This document shows, piece by piece, positions 1 to 11,788 of a stretch of 64,000 nt of DNA. The stretch spans positions 3,465,151 to 3,529,150 of the forward strand of contig NC_003071.7 in NCBI RefSeq assembly GCF_000001735.4, read 5' to 3'. Made by a program: the position numbers and the translations under genes. Position 1 is the first letter of the stretch. The number at the start of each line of letters is the position of its first letter. The notes below the pieces were generated by a model. The model was not told the origin of the DNA. It searched no databases and saw nothing but the letters and a program-made list of their open reading frames with translations. The stretch is from Arabidopsis thaliana (Eukaryota > Streptophyta > Magnoliopsida > Brassicales > Brassicaceae).

Positions 1-1605
1 CCAACGCAGGCCTATCACCTAATCTCCACTGCGAAATCCTTTGTTGGAAGGCTTGCTGATTTACACCTCTCTCCGCCGCTTCTTAACAGTTGACTCTGCG
101 CTGCGAGATTAGCACTTTCTTAGTTACTAACAGATATATCTTTTCCGCGCGAGCTAGTTCAACAGTTCATTCTTGTAAGCCCCCTTGTCAGCCACACTAA
201 GACTTCGGGTCATCATTACCTCTGTTGAAGGAATAAGCCCGGCTATTTCAGCTCTGGGAGGAAGGACTACTTTTTTCACCGCGAATTGCCTTTGATGCAA
301 AACCATATACCGATCCTGTTAAGTCTTGAATTTACTTCTGATGTCCTGGCTGCCCCTTAAGCCTGGAAGAAGAGTGACTCGGGAAGAAATCTCCTGCTGG
401 AGAGGTATATCCGGCCCTTCTACGAAGCCTCAACTGCAACTGAGACTGATAATAGGAGCAGTATTTTTAAATTGAATTGCTGGTGCCGGTTGGTTAAAGG
501 CATGGGGACTGCTTTCAATTGGACAGCTAACTAACAATCGATTCCCCATAAACAAATAGTTATGAAACATTGGATTGGATGCCTTTTAAACAAGGAAAGT
601 AAAGACAGCTAAGGTAAGTATTCCCCACATTGAAAGATATCTATTTCTTTCTTCTGTTCCCTTTGTCTAATAAGATGGGACTGCAGGAAAGTAAGTGGAA
701 AGTAAGAACACAGTTGTTAGCTTATAGCGGGGAAGAAAGAACTAGCTCGACTGAAAGGAGAGGTCCAAGGTAATTTATTACTCTTATAAAAGAGGGAACT
801 CGAGCATTTATTGCGAGAGGGAAAGCTTAGAGTTCCACTCCAGGAGAAGTAGCTTATGGTAGGGATTATAGGTAGGCTGGCTAAGGAGTTGCTCCTGGAA
901 AGGTAGCAGCTTGGTCCCTTGATTGCGGGGTTTCAAACCTCATACCAAGAGAAAGATTCCAAACCAGCATACGCAAAGCAAAGAGCGGAAAGGTGCTTTG
1001 TACCTCATTTCGCTAAGCAGCGAGAATTGTACTGAAGCTCTCTTTCAAACGCCCGCCGATCGTACTACTTCATTCTTAGTGTGCTGACCAGATACCCCCA
1101 CCCTGAGCTAAGAGCCATAGCAAGAGATATAGCGTTGGCTGTAGGCTTAGTGAGCTCATAAACTGGCGAATCAATTCATTTGAAAGAGAAAGTCGGGTCT
1201 AGCTGATTCCCGAGTTGACCAATGATAGATAGGTAGGAATGGCAGGACCTAAACGAGCTAGGCTTCGTTAGCCAGTTCTCCTTTTAGAAGCTATTCTTAA
1301 TGCCGCTCGGGCTCCCTTTTTTAAGGGATTCCATCGCTCTTGGAACAGATGATATAAGATCTTACTAAAATAAAAAAAGTATGAAAATTAAATATACAGA
1401 TATACTCTATACCGGTATACAGCAATAACAATGTCAGCCAATTAGCAAAGATCAAGCGAACTCACTCAAGCGTACTACAGCTTTTCCGTCTTTCTTCCCT
1501 AAGCGCAATAGCCCCTTGAATGGATAGGATATAATTAGTGCGCTTGAAAGAGATTTGGCTTAGTGAAAATTCCTAGTCTTACTCATCTCAGATGCGGGAT
1601 TACCA
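1..1605. other. Mitochondrial spacer without a recognised gene
   Basis: No conserved gene or tRNA is seen on either strand. The stretch is a mosaic of short purine-rich pieces typical of plant mitochondrial intergenic DNA. It holds one copy of a 58-bp exact repeat at 746-803. Confidence 0.6.
746..803 (+). repeat. 58-bp direct repeat, copy A
   Basis: By eye this block is identical over 58 bp to 11,718-11,775. It begins with the 'ctcgactgaaaggagagg' core that is also tandemly repeated near 11.6 kb. The copies are in the same orientation, about 11 kb apart. Repeats of this size are known substrates for rare recombination in plant mitochondrial genomes. Confidence 0.85.
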
Positions 1606-1857
1606 ATGTCACGATTGGAATTAGGAAAGGAAGCTGTGGCACTTCTTACTTTATATGAGGAAGGGGTTAAATCACTAGCAATAGTAGACACGCTACGATC
1701 TGCTAGACAGGAGCAGTACAGGAAGCATCGAATGCCATGGTTCTTGTTACAGACTAGGCTGCAAGTGAGAGTGATAGAATCAGCTCAACTGGGAATGTTG
1801 CCGATGCCGATACCGGAGCTGCTAAAGGAAGCAGTAGCAGTACAACCATTAAATTGA
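1606..1857 (+). CDS. Small ORF, 83 codons, unrecognised
   Basis: An open frame of 83 codons beginning with MSRLELGKEAV. It resembles no protein family I know, has no membrane segment and has no promoter motif in front. It could be a chance ORF in mitochondrial spacer DNA, which is the likelier reading. Confidence 0.15.
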   Translation: MSRLELGKEAVALLTLYEEGVKSLAIVDTLRSARQEQYRKHRMPWFLLQTRLQVRVIESAQLGMLPMPIPELLKEAVAVQPLN

Positions 1858-2076
1858 AATGGAATTGCACATTCATCTTCCTCTATCAATTCATTTCTTT
1901 TGTTTGAATAAGCTATTAAGGTGCCTAGGACACTAGTAGACACCCAGAAGGAGTTGTAAGGGAGAACGGAAATTTAAGATCGGACGATTTTCAACAGACA
2001 AGATCAGATCGTAGAATAGAGAAGGATTTGCTGCCGCTACTGAATCAGAGTCCACGGTGCAACAATTTCTCATCTG

Positions 2077-2130
2077 CTCACGAATTGGATTCGAACCAAT
2101 CAAGCTACTTGCCCTTTAGTAGATCGTGAG
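2077..2130 (-). other. t-element (tRNA-like 3' processing signal) of nad6
   Basis: On the minus strand a seven-base stem, CTCACGA (2124-2130) with TCGTGAG (2077-2083), encloses a five-base T-arm-like stem (ATTGG/CCAAT) with loop TTCGAAT. This is an acceptor plus T-arm without normal D and anticodon arms. The nad6 stop codon (2116-2118) lies inside it. Such t-elements are established as RNase P and RNase Z targets that set mRNA ends in Arabidopsis mitochondria, and nad6 is one of the described cases. In a nuclear copy it is inert. Confidence 0.8.
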
Positions 2131-2733
2131 TGGGTCAGTCGTCCTCCTCATTATAGTCCTCCTAAAATCAATAGCATTTCGTCGGAATACATCCTGTCTT
2201 TTCACCTTAGTAGTCCTATGCATAGTCAGTACTATAGCCCCAATCATGGCTACTAATAAAATAAGACTAGGAACCAAAAACCAGACAGAATAGTAGGTAT
2301 AAAGTAAATTGCCCAATGTTTCCAAATTAGTCCAACTTCGTACCTTTCCGGCATAAACCGTATATCTAAGAGAGGTCGTATTTCTTTGGGTTGGTAGTAA
2401 TGGAATGCTTTCATTATCTAAAATGAAAAACATTTCCCACCAAAAGATCAGTCCAATAATCCCACTCACTGGTAAATAGCGCAATACTTCTTCGTGAATC
2501 TCCGCTATTTGAATATGGAACATCATAACAACGAAAAGGAATGAAACGGCTATAGCTCCTATATGAACTACTGGGAAGATCATAGCGAAGAAGTCGAGAC
2601 CTAACAAAAGAAGTAAACCTGAAGTGTCGCGAAAGACTGGGATGGGAAACAAAACGGAATGTACCGGATTTTTAGCACGTGCAACCATCAAACCAGAGAC
2701 CAAAGCAGGGCTCGACAAAACAGAAAGTATCAT
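2116..2733 (-). CDS. nad6: NADH dehydrogenase subunit 6 (NUMT copy)
   Basis: The 205-codon frame matches plant mitochondrial ND6, a membrane-arm subunit of respiratory complex I. Several hydrophobic helices are visible, with motifs such as NPVHSVLFPI near residue 23, the FFAMIFPVVHIGAIAVSFLF helix around residues 48-67 and a C-terminal helix near residues 150-170. The ATG at 2731-2733 is the usual start and the frame is uninterrupted to TAA at 2116-2118, inside a t-element. Several Pro and Ser codons in the helices are probably C-to-U editing positions. The frame is whole, but expression from the nucleus is not expected because it has no nuclear promoter or targeting peptide. Confidence 0.95.
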   Translation of the reverse strand: MILSVLSSPALVSGLMVARAKNPVHSVLFPIPVFRDTSGLLLLLGLDFFAMIFPVVHIGAIAVSFLFVVMMFHIQIAEIHEEVLRYLPVSGIIGLIFWWEMFFILDNESIPLLPTQRNTTSLRYTVYAGKVRSWTNLETLGNLLYTYYSVWFLVPSLILLVAMIGAIVLTMHRTTKVKRQDVFRRNAIDFRRTIMRRTTDPLTIY

Positions 2734-3017
2734 GGTACCGTCGTCCTTCCCTGAAATGGAACTTTCATGCTAGTTCTTGCTTCAGCATGAAAGTCGATCT
2801 ATTACGACCAGCGCGGTTGTTCCTATTTCATTTTCTTCTTCCAAGCCCTTCTTTCTTAGAAAGCACTCACTGAGTTACTTACGGAATCTCAATGCATCCA
2901 TTTAATGCATTCTTTTCGATCTTGTACCCACAGAGCGGTAGACTGAACACCACAAAAATATCGATTCAAAAAAAGGTACATGCAACTAAACCTGTGAACT
3001 CAGATAGCCTTGTGGTA

Positions 3018-4449
<1,432 letters not shown>

Positions 4450-5164
4450 AGGTGGTTTTCGTTTACCAGCGCGTAGGTGGTCTAAGTTCCTATGACCGAG
4501 TCTTTCTGGCCCCTGTGAACATCTTTTCTTAATGTATTAAAGAGGGCCTCTCTAACCGGTGAAAAGTAGTGGGTGTCCACTAACGGCCGTTCCCGGCTCG
4601 GCTCCGATAACGAAATTCCGGGAGGAGTCGGTAGTTGGGCACTGGATCCCTTCGGACCTGGAGAACGTGTGACGCTGGGTAGGGGTTTGGTGAACCAACT
4701 GGTCGCTCCTCTAGTTGAAGTATCGGGCCCCTTTTCGTTGCCTAGGTTACACCTTCGGAATACCCCAGAAGGGAATTTATCTCTACTTCCCTAAATCTTC
4801 ACTTGATGCCACGCCGACTCTCCTTTCGTCATAAGGCGTGGAATTAGACCAAGGGGAATCTCCATAGAAACAGGTCCCTCTGATTTCGCGCGTAGGAGAT
4901 CGAGACACAGCCCAAGGGCTATGGAGAAAGATGTAGATCGATCGCCCTAGATAGACAACTACATAGAGGGTCTTTACAAGTCTATATATTCTTTGATTTC
5001 GTTCCCCCCCCCGTAAGATCAATATCACAACTAATGAGGTCTTAAAGTTTCACATCTAAGTAATACCCGATCCGATAGTTTACAATATAAATAGATATTT
5101 ATCTATTTAACAACAACATTCTAAAAAAAGATATTAATTGATATCGGTAGTTGTCCGGTCGTAC
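4450..5164 (-). other. nad2: 5' half of nad2 trans-spliced intron 2 (approximate left end)
   Basis: Exon 2 of nad2 ends at 5165 in the middle of a Gly codon, and the next bases read GTACG, a group II 5' splice site variant. In flowering plants nad2 intron 2 is split and joined in trans to exon 3 elsewhere. The structured GC-rich sequence below 5164 is therefore the 5' half-intron. Its left end cannot be fixed by eye. Confidence 0.6.
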
Positions 5165-5556
5165 CCAAACAATAATATTCCAGAGGAAAATGCACCTAAG
5201 ATCAAATATTTCGAGCCGGCTTCCGTGGAAAATTCAGACTTTCTTTTTGATGCTGCGATTACATAAAAACATAAACTTTGAGGCTCAATAGCTAAATACA
5301 TGGCAATTAAATCATGAGCCGAGATCATAAAGAGCATACCGCGAGTAGGAAGTGGAATTAATACAATGAATTCAAAAGCATCAAACCTCTCTTGGTCGGA
5401 AGAATCGAAACACATCGAAATGGTACCAGCCGTACTTAATAATAGAAAGATTTGGCAGAAATATGTAAAATTGTCCCTCCTAAAAAGATTATTCCAGAAT
5501 AAATGGGCAATAGTTAGGAGAGGTGCGCCAGCGGCGAGCAGAAGCAAGGTTATTAG
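5165..5556 (-). CDS. nad2: nad2 exon 2 (392 nt, NUMT copy)
   Basis: This encodes ND2 residues from LITLLLLAAGAPLL through FSSGILLFG, part of the proton-pumping membrane arm of complex I. Its 5' edge follows intron sequence ending in AT, and its 3' edge is followed by GTACG. The resulting 392 nt equals the exon size I remember for Arabidopsis nad2. Several codons are in the genomic, pre-edited state (for example Ser-Ser before DQERF, Pro and Arg before GMLF, and His in SAHDL), as expected of a direct DNA copy. It needs cis-splicing to exon 1 and trans-splicing to exon 3, neither possible in the nucleus. Confidence 0.93.
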
Positions 5557-6537
5557 ATACCTCAGGAAAGCCCGGCCAGAACCACACGTGCAAGTTTCCC
5601 TGCATGTGGCTCGTCCGTGATAACTTCTTCGGATTTGCGTGAACTAGCAGACCGATCACTAAGTGGAAAAAACCCTCCAGCATAAGCGAACCTTTTCTCC
5701 ACTGGTTAGGAATGGGCTAAGAGAGGAAGCCAAACAAACCGACCTATTAAGCACAGCTAAGCTAATATGCGCCGGGGAAAGCCAGGTGCCGGAGGTAAGC
5801 TTTATTCGGCCCGGAGCATTGATTCCCCATAACGAATAGGCTAGCTCTATCTTTCAATTGCCTATCCTGTGCTCGAGAAGGTCTCCCAGTTCCTCGGCAG
5901 CACCTCGGGGTGCATTTAGTTGTCTTACATGAGACTCGGGATATTCCTCACCCCATGGCACCTTTTGCTCATCCATTCCGCCCGCCCGTACAGACGCGGC
6001 GCCCTTTTTCATTATCATCTACCGCCCTTTCTTTCCTCCCGGCTATTCACGCATGAAGATCGTCCTATGTATGCTTTACTTCGGTTGCCGGTGCTATAGG
6101 TAGGAGTACATTATGGCAGGATCAGTCACCCGGGCAAACCAACCCCCCTCCAAGAGGAATTGTGCTATGCCCCCCCCGATCCCTATAGAGCGAAAGAGCT
6201 GCCTGGTGATCCCTAGGTTGCAGCACGTCCGGTCGTTAACTCCTCGCGCCGTTGCCGCCGTTTCTAGGACCGACCGACGCCTCACCTGCACTGGTACCTA
6301 CGTAGTGTCGGTCGCACATTCAACATAGCGTTCGGACTCATGTGCCTTCCAGAACCAGGGGGTCTTCGAGCCTGCTGCGTACGATTAGCCAGCCTTGCGG
6401 CGGCAAAAGGATTAGACGTCCCCCCCCCATGCTACGGTTCCCTGCGGTCCGAATCCGGCGCCGCATTAGGTTAGGGTAGGGGGCTGGGCGATAATAGTTC
6501 CTCTGCATCCCCAAGCGCGCTGCCCTCCTAGGCGCGC
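5557..6537 (-). other. nad2: nad2 intron 1 (cis group II intron)
   Basis: A 981-nt intron between nad2 exons 1 and 2. It starts GCGCG, a variant of the group II GUGYG start, and ends in AT. A textbook domain V lies 23 bases before exon 2, followed by a short domain VI-like hairpin. No maturase frame is seen inside; small ORFs here are chance frames. Confidence 0.85.
5579..5612 (-). other. Group II intron domain V
   Basis: On the minus strand a 34-nt hairpin starts GAGCC, has a GAAA-type tip and closes GGTTC. This is the catalytic domain V of a group II intron, the best conserved part of these ribozymes. It sits at the expected place just upstream of nad2 exon 2. Confidence 0.88.
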
Positions 6538-6723
6538 AACACTAAGTAATCCAAGCCAACCCACATTACTGGCTAACGGCGGATAATCATATTTCTTAGA
6601 GGTACTAAATACAACTCCATGAATGAGCAAAATGGAGGTTGCATTAATGATAAAGATCTCTGGGGAAACCGCTAAAAAAAGATTGAACATGTGTGGGAGG
6701 ATCCGAACGAATTCTGCTTTCAT
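6538..6723 (-). CDS. nad2: nad2 exon 1 (NUMT copy)
   Basis: This encodes the ND2 N-terminus, from MKAEFVRILPHMFNLF to GWLGLLSV. The exon ends at a Val codon just before intron start GCGCG. Two starts are possible: ATG at 6723 gives 62 codons, and the second ATG at 6690 gives the 153-nt exon that agrees with the shorter annotated form. Plant ND2 is listed with either. Exons 1 and 2 are the first cis-spliced block of a five-exon gene; exons 3-5 are not in this window. Confidence 0.92.
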
Positions 6724-7453
6724 TTCCCCCGTATGGAGCACTGAGTCACTTACGTTACGGTCTTCAGCGGGCAGGCTGCACTCTAGGCGACGGCTAGGAA
6801 GGATCGCTAGACCAGCAGCCAAACCAACAATGAATATATAATATAATGATAGTGATTCGGCTCAATAAAAAAATGTAGAAAAGAAAGGGCGGAATAGCAT
6901 AATTGTCCGATTTATTCCTCGATCTTCTTTGAAGACTTACTCCTCCTTTCCGAAAAGATCGTCCTTGGTCCTTTTGACATAAGATTCTCGGCCGCTCAAG
7001 AGACTCTCTCTCGTATATATATTTATACGCAATATCTTGACTCCTACTACCCCTCCTTTCCGAAAAATTGATTGAGTCTTTGTCTAAGCGAGTTTTCTAG
7101 GCCGGGTGACCTGGCCACTTCTATTGCTTATCTTTTCATTACATCTTTTGTTCTCTAGCGGACTTTCTGACTTCAACTGGACCACCCACCCGGACTAGGA
7201 ACCCGAATTTATCCGCCCATCCCCGTCGAAGAAGGGGCGACGGCCTTGATTATGCCGGGCATGCTCCCCGAACCCCACCCAATTAATAAGACTAAGTAAA
7301 AAAAAATGGAAATAGTGAATCAAGATCTAGATGGATCCCTATCTTTCTCTCTATCCACGGGATACCTATCTAGATGAAAAAATCCATCTATGAATCGATC
7401 TAGACTATCCTCTATCCGGATAGAGATGTCCCTATGAGTGACTACGCCGATCT
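6724..7453. other. Spacer between nad2 and rps4
   Basis: No gene is seen. It holds an AT-rich near-palindrome at 7012-7029 that could be a promoter, and several scattered copies of short 'tctagat' and 'tctatcc' words at about 7,320-7,430 that could fold. Confidence 0.5.
7012..7029 (-). promoter_or_regulatory. Possible mitochondrial promoter motif upstream of nad2
   Basis: The 18-bp near-palindrome cgtatatatatttatacg carries a CGTA tetramer next to an AT-rich box on both strands. CRTA plus an AT-rich stretch is the loose core of dicot mitochondrial promoters. It lies about 290 bases upstream of nad2 exon 1 on the minus strand. Such motifs are common by chance, so this is a weak call. Confidence 0.3.
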
Positions 7454-8542
7454 TTATATGTTTTGGCCACGTCCGTTTCTGCTCCGAAGAGGAAGGTTTG
7501 GATCTTTTAATCTTATGTCGTGAGGGATATGACCTATGTTAGGTCCATAAGATACCACAGCTTTTGGTGTTCTATGATTAACCTCCGAATAATGAGTAGG
7601 TAGTTCGATCCTTTTGATTCTTCTCTTCATAGTCAACTTATGGGGGGATGCGAAGCAATAGGTCGAATTACTATATAAAGATAAAGAAGAGTTGTAAACT
7701 ATAGGACTGATTGTTCGAGTAGGAAGATTTAGGTTTTTATCCTTCCTTCTCTTCGATAAGAATAGGGATTTTAACAAATTCCTCTTCATTCTCTTGTGCT
7801 CAGCGAAGGAACTTCCTAAGCATACTTTTTCGGATCCAAACTTCTTTGTTCTTTCTAAGTCTTCTTCTTGCATAGAAGAACGCAACTGTTGCAAAAACCG
7901 GGATTTTAGTAGTAGGCGGCATCCCCTCTTAGTTTTGAGTAGGTGGAACCATTCAGTTTTGCTTCTTCTCCACATTCTTAGCGGTTGATGCAGTAATTTG
8001 CCTATGATTTTTTCAACTGAAATTTCTTTATAGAAAGATCTCCTTATTTCTTCACCGCGTATTATCGCGTTATTTTCTTGAAAAGATATTATATCACCGT
8101 GGGAAAGTTTAAAATGAGTAATGCTTACCATTCCTTTATTCACACAAACCCTTCGATGACTTATCGGCTGCCTTGCTTGAGGAATAGTTTCAAGAAAATG
8201 GAGACGAAGCGGAATAACGTCAAATCTTGTTTCTGGATTGAGTGGAAAAGGGATATATGAAGTTCGTTTTGTTCCTCTGTGCATCTCTGTGATGGGTAAA
8301 TCCCCATGAAAAAGGGGCAACTTTCGTGTAGTTTGTAATTGTATATAACTGGTAAGATATTTTTTCGGATAAATCTTTCTCTTCTTAATAGATCTCTTCC
8401 TGTTCCTCAATCTTCGGAGAATGCGGCGTTGTATTATTGTCAGTTCTCTGTTCCGAACATTTCCTGAAAGTAGACGACAAGTTTGAAATCTTAATGGGGA
8501 CAAATCTATATCTCGTTGAATCAGTTTTTTAAGCAGCCACAT
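7454..8542 (-). CDS. rps4: Mitochondrial ribosomal protein S4 (NUMT copy)
   Basis: A 362-codon frame from MWLLKKLIQRDIDLSPLRF, the usual start of plant mitochondrial RPS4. An in-frame upstream ATG would add eight codons, but the shorter form matches the family. The protein is very basic. An S4-type RNA-binding segment is visible around residues 130-175 (PISHRRVCVNKGMVSITHF, then LSHGDIISFQEN), followed by a long plant-specific insert and a basic C-terminus ending NGRGQNI. It would sit in the small subunit of the mitochondrial ribosome. The frame is intact. The mitochondrial original is edited at many C positions; this nuclear copy is probably silent. Confidence 0.95.
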   Translation of the reverse strand: MWLLKKLIQRDIDLSPLRFQTCRLLSGNVRNRELTIIQRRILRRLRNRKRSIKKRKIYPKKYLTSYIQLQTTRKLPLFHGDLPITEMHRGTKRTSYIPFPLNPETRFDVIPLRLHFLETIPQARQPISHRRVCVNKGMVSITHFKLSHGDIISFQENNAIIRGEEIRRSFYKEISVEKIIGKLLHQPLRMWRRSKTEWFHLLKTKRGCRLLLKSRFLQQLRSSMQEEDLERTKKFGSEKVCLGSSFAEHKRMKRNLLKSLFLSKRRKDKNLNLPTRTISPIVYNSSLSLYSNSTYCFASPHKLTMKRRIKRIELPTHYSEVNHRTPKAVVSYGPNIGHIPHDIRLKDPNLPLRSRNGRGQNI

Positions 8543-8566
8543 TGCGTCCCTGGGACTCGAACCCAA

Positions 8567-9218
8567 TTCTGCAACAACCCCTGTTCCTGTCCTTTCTTTG
8601 TTTTGTTGATCTATTCCTCTTCACGTTGTCTTTTTAAAAAAAGACTGAAAGTATGGGCTATTGACACCATGGTCAGAAAGATATTTTAGGACTTTTCTAA
8701 GTCCCGCTTCTACGATAAAGTCTTTCCGGTTTTAATAAAGCGAGCGCCACTCTGAATCCACGATCCGTAAGGATCTAGCTCCGCCACATTTTGAGTAGCA
8801 CTTCTTTATTTTTTGAAAAGGCCACAAAACTCTTTTCAAAAAATAAATCTACAGTTTTTGGTAGTTCATTTTTTTGTGAAAGAAAGAGGCGGAAAGCTAT
8901 GTCCTGTACAGTTTCTCCTCCCACCTGAGGGCGAAGTCATGACTCGACCTTTAGTTTTGTGACTCGAGTACTTGTTGCGAGAGGTACTTTAGTAACTCGA
9001 CTAAAAGGAGAGGTTGTTTACATACTTGAGCTTTCTGCGAGAGGGATTTATTACTCGACTAAAAGGAGAGAGAGCAAGGTGAACTCTTCCCATTGCTAAC
9101 ATTCCAGGGATTCCAGAACCAACTAATCTAATTTCCTAACCTGGGATTCCTTAACCAACTACCAATTTAAAGAGTAAAACACTTCCTTGGGATAAACTGA
9201 TTCAAACAGATAGGCAGA
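8567..9218. other. Spacer with dispersed 'ctcgact' repeats
   Basis: No gene is seen. Two variants of the 20-bp core repeated near 11.6 kb occur at about 8995-9014 and 9054-9073 (aactcgactaaaaggagagg type). Confidence 0.55.
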
Positions 9219-9527
9219 TTGAAATGGAACTTTCTACAAACAAAAACTCCTTACCTTACTTGGCTTACCTCTCCCATTCCTCTAATCCCTAACCAAAACA
9301 AACCTAATCTCATCACCTCATTGCTAATATTGCTGGGATTCCCTCCTAACCAACTAATCTCCTTACCTCCTATTCCTGGGATTACTGGGATTACTGGTTC
9401 TCCCATTCCTAACATTCCTAGGAATTCGCAAGACACCATAGGCAACATGGGAATCCTTGATCTACTTGTTTCTCAGATTCCCTTTGAGGTTAGGAGAGTG
9501 AGTCGATTCGACGAGGCTAGCTTGTAG
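9219..9527 (+). CDS. Hypothetical ORF, 102 codons, low complexity
   Basis: An open frame rich in Pro, Ile, Asn and Leu. It arises from short imprecise repeats of cattcct, gggattactgggattactgg and accaactaatct around 9,100-9,430. The repeats explain the open frame, so a functional protein is unlikely. I recognise no family. Mitochondrial annotations usually list ORFs of at least 100 codons, so it may carry an orf name. Confidence 0.25.
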   Translation: MKWNFLQTKTPYLTWLTSPIPLIPNQNKPNLITSLLILLGFPPNQLISLPPIPGITGITGSPIPNIPRNSQDTIGNMGILDLLVSQIPFEVRRVSRFDEASL

Positions 9528-11622
9528 GTTAGCCTTTAGTTTCCGTCAAAGAATTGGATTTTCATACTTCCTTCCCCTTTGGTCGATTCAAGTGGACTTT
9601 ATCCTAGATTTGTCGATTTATCCCTGGTTGAGGACCTTTGGATGCCAGTTTTCTAGATGCCAGTTTTCTATAAGAAGGGTCAGCCTTAAAGGAAAAAAAC
9701 CAATCCCAAGGTAAGGTCTAAACTGATCTAATCGGTAAAGCCGGAAAAAGAGCTGAGTTTAACGGCGAGAAGCTCCTTTCAAAGGAAGGAGTGACAGAAA
9801 AGGTCGGGACAGTGGCTGCTACCGCATTGACTTCGTAAGATTTGGATGTGTTAAGGCTAACCTCCCAAAACTCACTAAATTTACGTTGCTTCACAAGGTA
9901 ATTCCTATTTGCTTACTTGTTAGAGTAAGGAAAGGAGAAGAGCTTCAAGGTAGAACCTATGAACGTAGATCGCATATAATGTGTCGATCTCATCACCTTA
10001 CCAACCAGGGCCTATGTATACGAAACTGGTGCACCATCTGCAATCGCTATATATACCTGACCTATCTTCTCGTGTATCACCCTTTCTTTCTTCCTTTCCT
10101 AACTATCACTGACCGCGGGGGAAATGCTGACAGAATGCCAATACTTGTTCGATCGAAATTCTAACAGTTGTTCCGGGCGTTTAATGTTTGTTCTGGTTCA
10201 AGCTAGAAAACGGTCAAGTGTGTTTCTAATCAGGGTTATCTAAATTGGAATAAGTACTTTTTGATAACTTTGTCTCATGCGGAGCAAAGCCCTTCTTAGT
10301 CAAGCTTAGTCCCTTTGGAGTATATTTAAAGGGAAGTGCGGATCTGGAGTGTTTTGTTTAGACGAGCTATGCAGCAAGCTGAGTTCTATCGAAACAACGT
10401 TTTCCGGGCATACGAGAAAAGAGTCCAGCCCAGCATATTTATTTGCGACTTTCTTGATCCCGGAAATCTTGTACTCAGAGTCACGGATAAAGATAAAGTG
10501 GACTACCCTGTATGACCTACAGTTCTTTTTAGTGGCTTTTTCTTGTCCTGGACCATTCAGCCCTTTCTCAACCAAGTATAGGTAGAAGCCCTCTTTTCCA
10601 TACAGATAAAGGTTCGACTTCCAAGAGAAAAGATAAGGAAGTCGGTATTGATCGTGGAAATATCTTAGAAAGTCTTCAAAATCGCTTCTCTTCCTTCATT
10701 CTCAGTAGGCTACCGTCCTCGGAACCAATGCCTAAGATTTGCCCTTGCGGTCTGCCCTTAGTCTAAAGACTTCTATCCACTACGATGGAATCTGTTTAGT
10801 GGAGAGAAGGCCTAGTTAATCTAGCACTATGGTGGAATCTAAGTGTAAGATATTGTTCCGCGGTTGGAAAACTAGCTCCTATGCGCCTGTAGGTAGGACG
10901 TTAGAAAAAGAATCCGAATTAGGCTTGCAGACCTACTATTAGGCTTTCAGTGTAGTAACCTAGATGCTGAATATAGACTCCCATCTATAGTAAAAGAGAA
11001 GAAAGTCAGGCGGACACTGGCAGCTGCAAGTCAGTCGGTTGGCTTCCGTCACTTCTATAAAACGCTGCCCAACAGACTGAAATGACTATCTTCGGGATAT
11101 GATGCCAGAGTTGGTGCTTTTGCGGCATCTAGTTCAGTATCAGAGGCGCTGCGCTGCCCTTGGCTAAGAAGGTTTACTTCTCTGTCACTTCCGTACTTCT
11201 GTAACTTCTCTTTAGCTTATTAATGGAATTGGTTAGAAAGTCTTTCCGGCTAGAAGAGAGGGATTAGTACACCTCCAACACTGACTTCTTAGTCGAGTAG
11301 TTCTCTTTCTCCTGGGCTGAGACGTGACCTCTTCTCCTCGTTTTCATTGGGAGGGAAGATATAGATACAAAGGTAAGCACGAACGGAAGTATTCGAAAGA
11401 GCTATTTAGCTGAAAACTCTATAGCTAAATTACTCTATCATAGAAGCCATTACTGACTGAATCTGGGAGGGCAAAAGGCTTAGTAATAGTAAGCTTCTCA
11501 ACCCTGGTAAGGGTTTACTTCGTCCCAGGCCAGGTCGTTGCTCGTTGCACGGTAGGCGGCTTTGAGGAAAGGTATGAAGTCACTCGCCCTTTAGCTTTAG
11601 AAAGCAGGAGAGGTGCTTTAGC
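9528..11622. other. Mitochondrial spacer without a recognised gene
   Basis: Only short chance ORFs (92 and 78-89 codons, the latter two overlapping on opposite strands) are seen. There is no tRNA fold or conserved protein motif. Confidence 0.5.
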
Positions 11623-11788
11623 AACTCGACTGAAAGGAGAGGTTATGAACACAAACTCGACTGAAAGGAGAGGTTGTGAACACAAACTCGACTGAAAGGA
11701 GAGGTTGTGAACACAAACTCGACTGAAAGGAGAGGTCCAAGGTAATTTATTACTCTTATAAAAGAGGGAACTCGACTGAAAGGAGAGG
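11623..11788 (+). repeat. 31-bp tandem repeat array with 20-bp core
   Basis: The core aactcgactgaaaggagagg starts at 11,623, 11,654, 11,685 and 11,716 with an exact 31-bp period; the linker is ttRtgaacaca. A fifth core begins at 11,769 after a different linker. The stretch 11,718-11,775 is the second copy of the 58-bp repeat at 746-803. The linkers are near-identical, so this is a tandem repeat and not a CRISPR array. Confidence 0.9.

Noticed and set aside
4573-4794. 73-codon plus-strand ORF
   Set aside because: It lies on the opposite strand to the structured nad2 half-intron; the GC-rich RNA domains explain the open frame.
6113-6328. ORFs on both strands within nad2 intron 1
   Set aside because: They lie in group II intron sequence and show no maturase or other domain.
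7794-8260. Two plus-strand ORFs of 64 and 60 codons
   Set aside because: They are antisense shadows of rps4.
11623-11788. CRISPR-like array of 20-bp repeats with 11-bp spacers
   Set aside because: The spacers are near-identical, too short, and the context is plant mitochondrial DNA with no cas genes.
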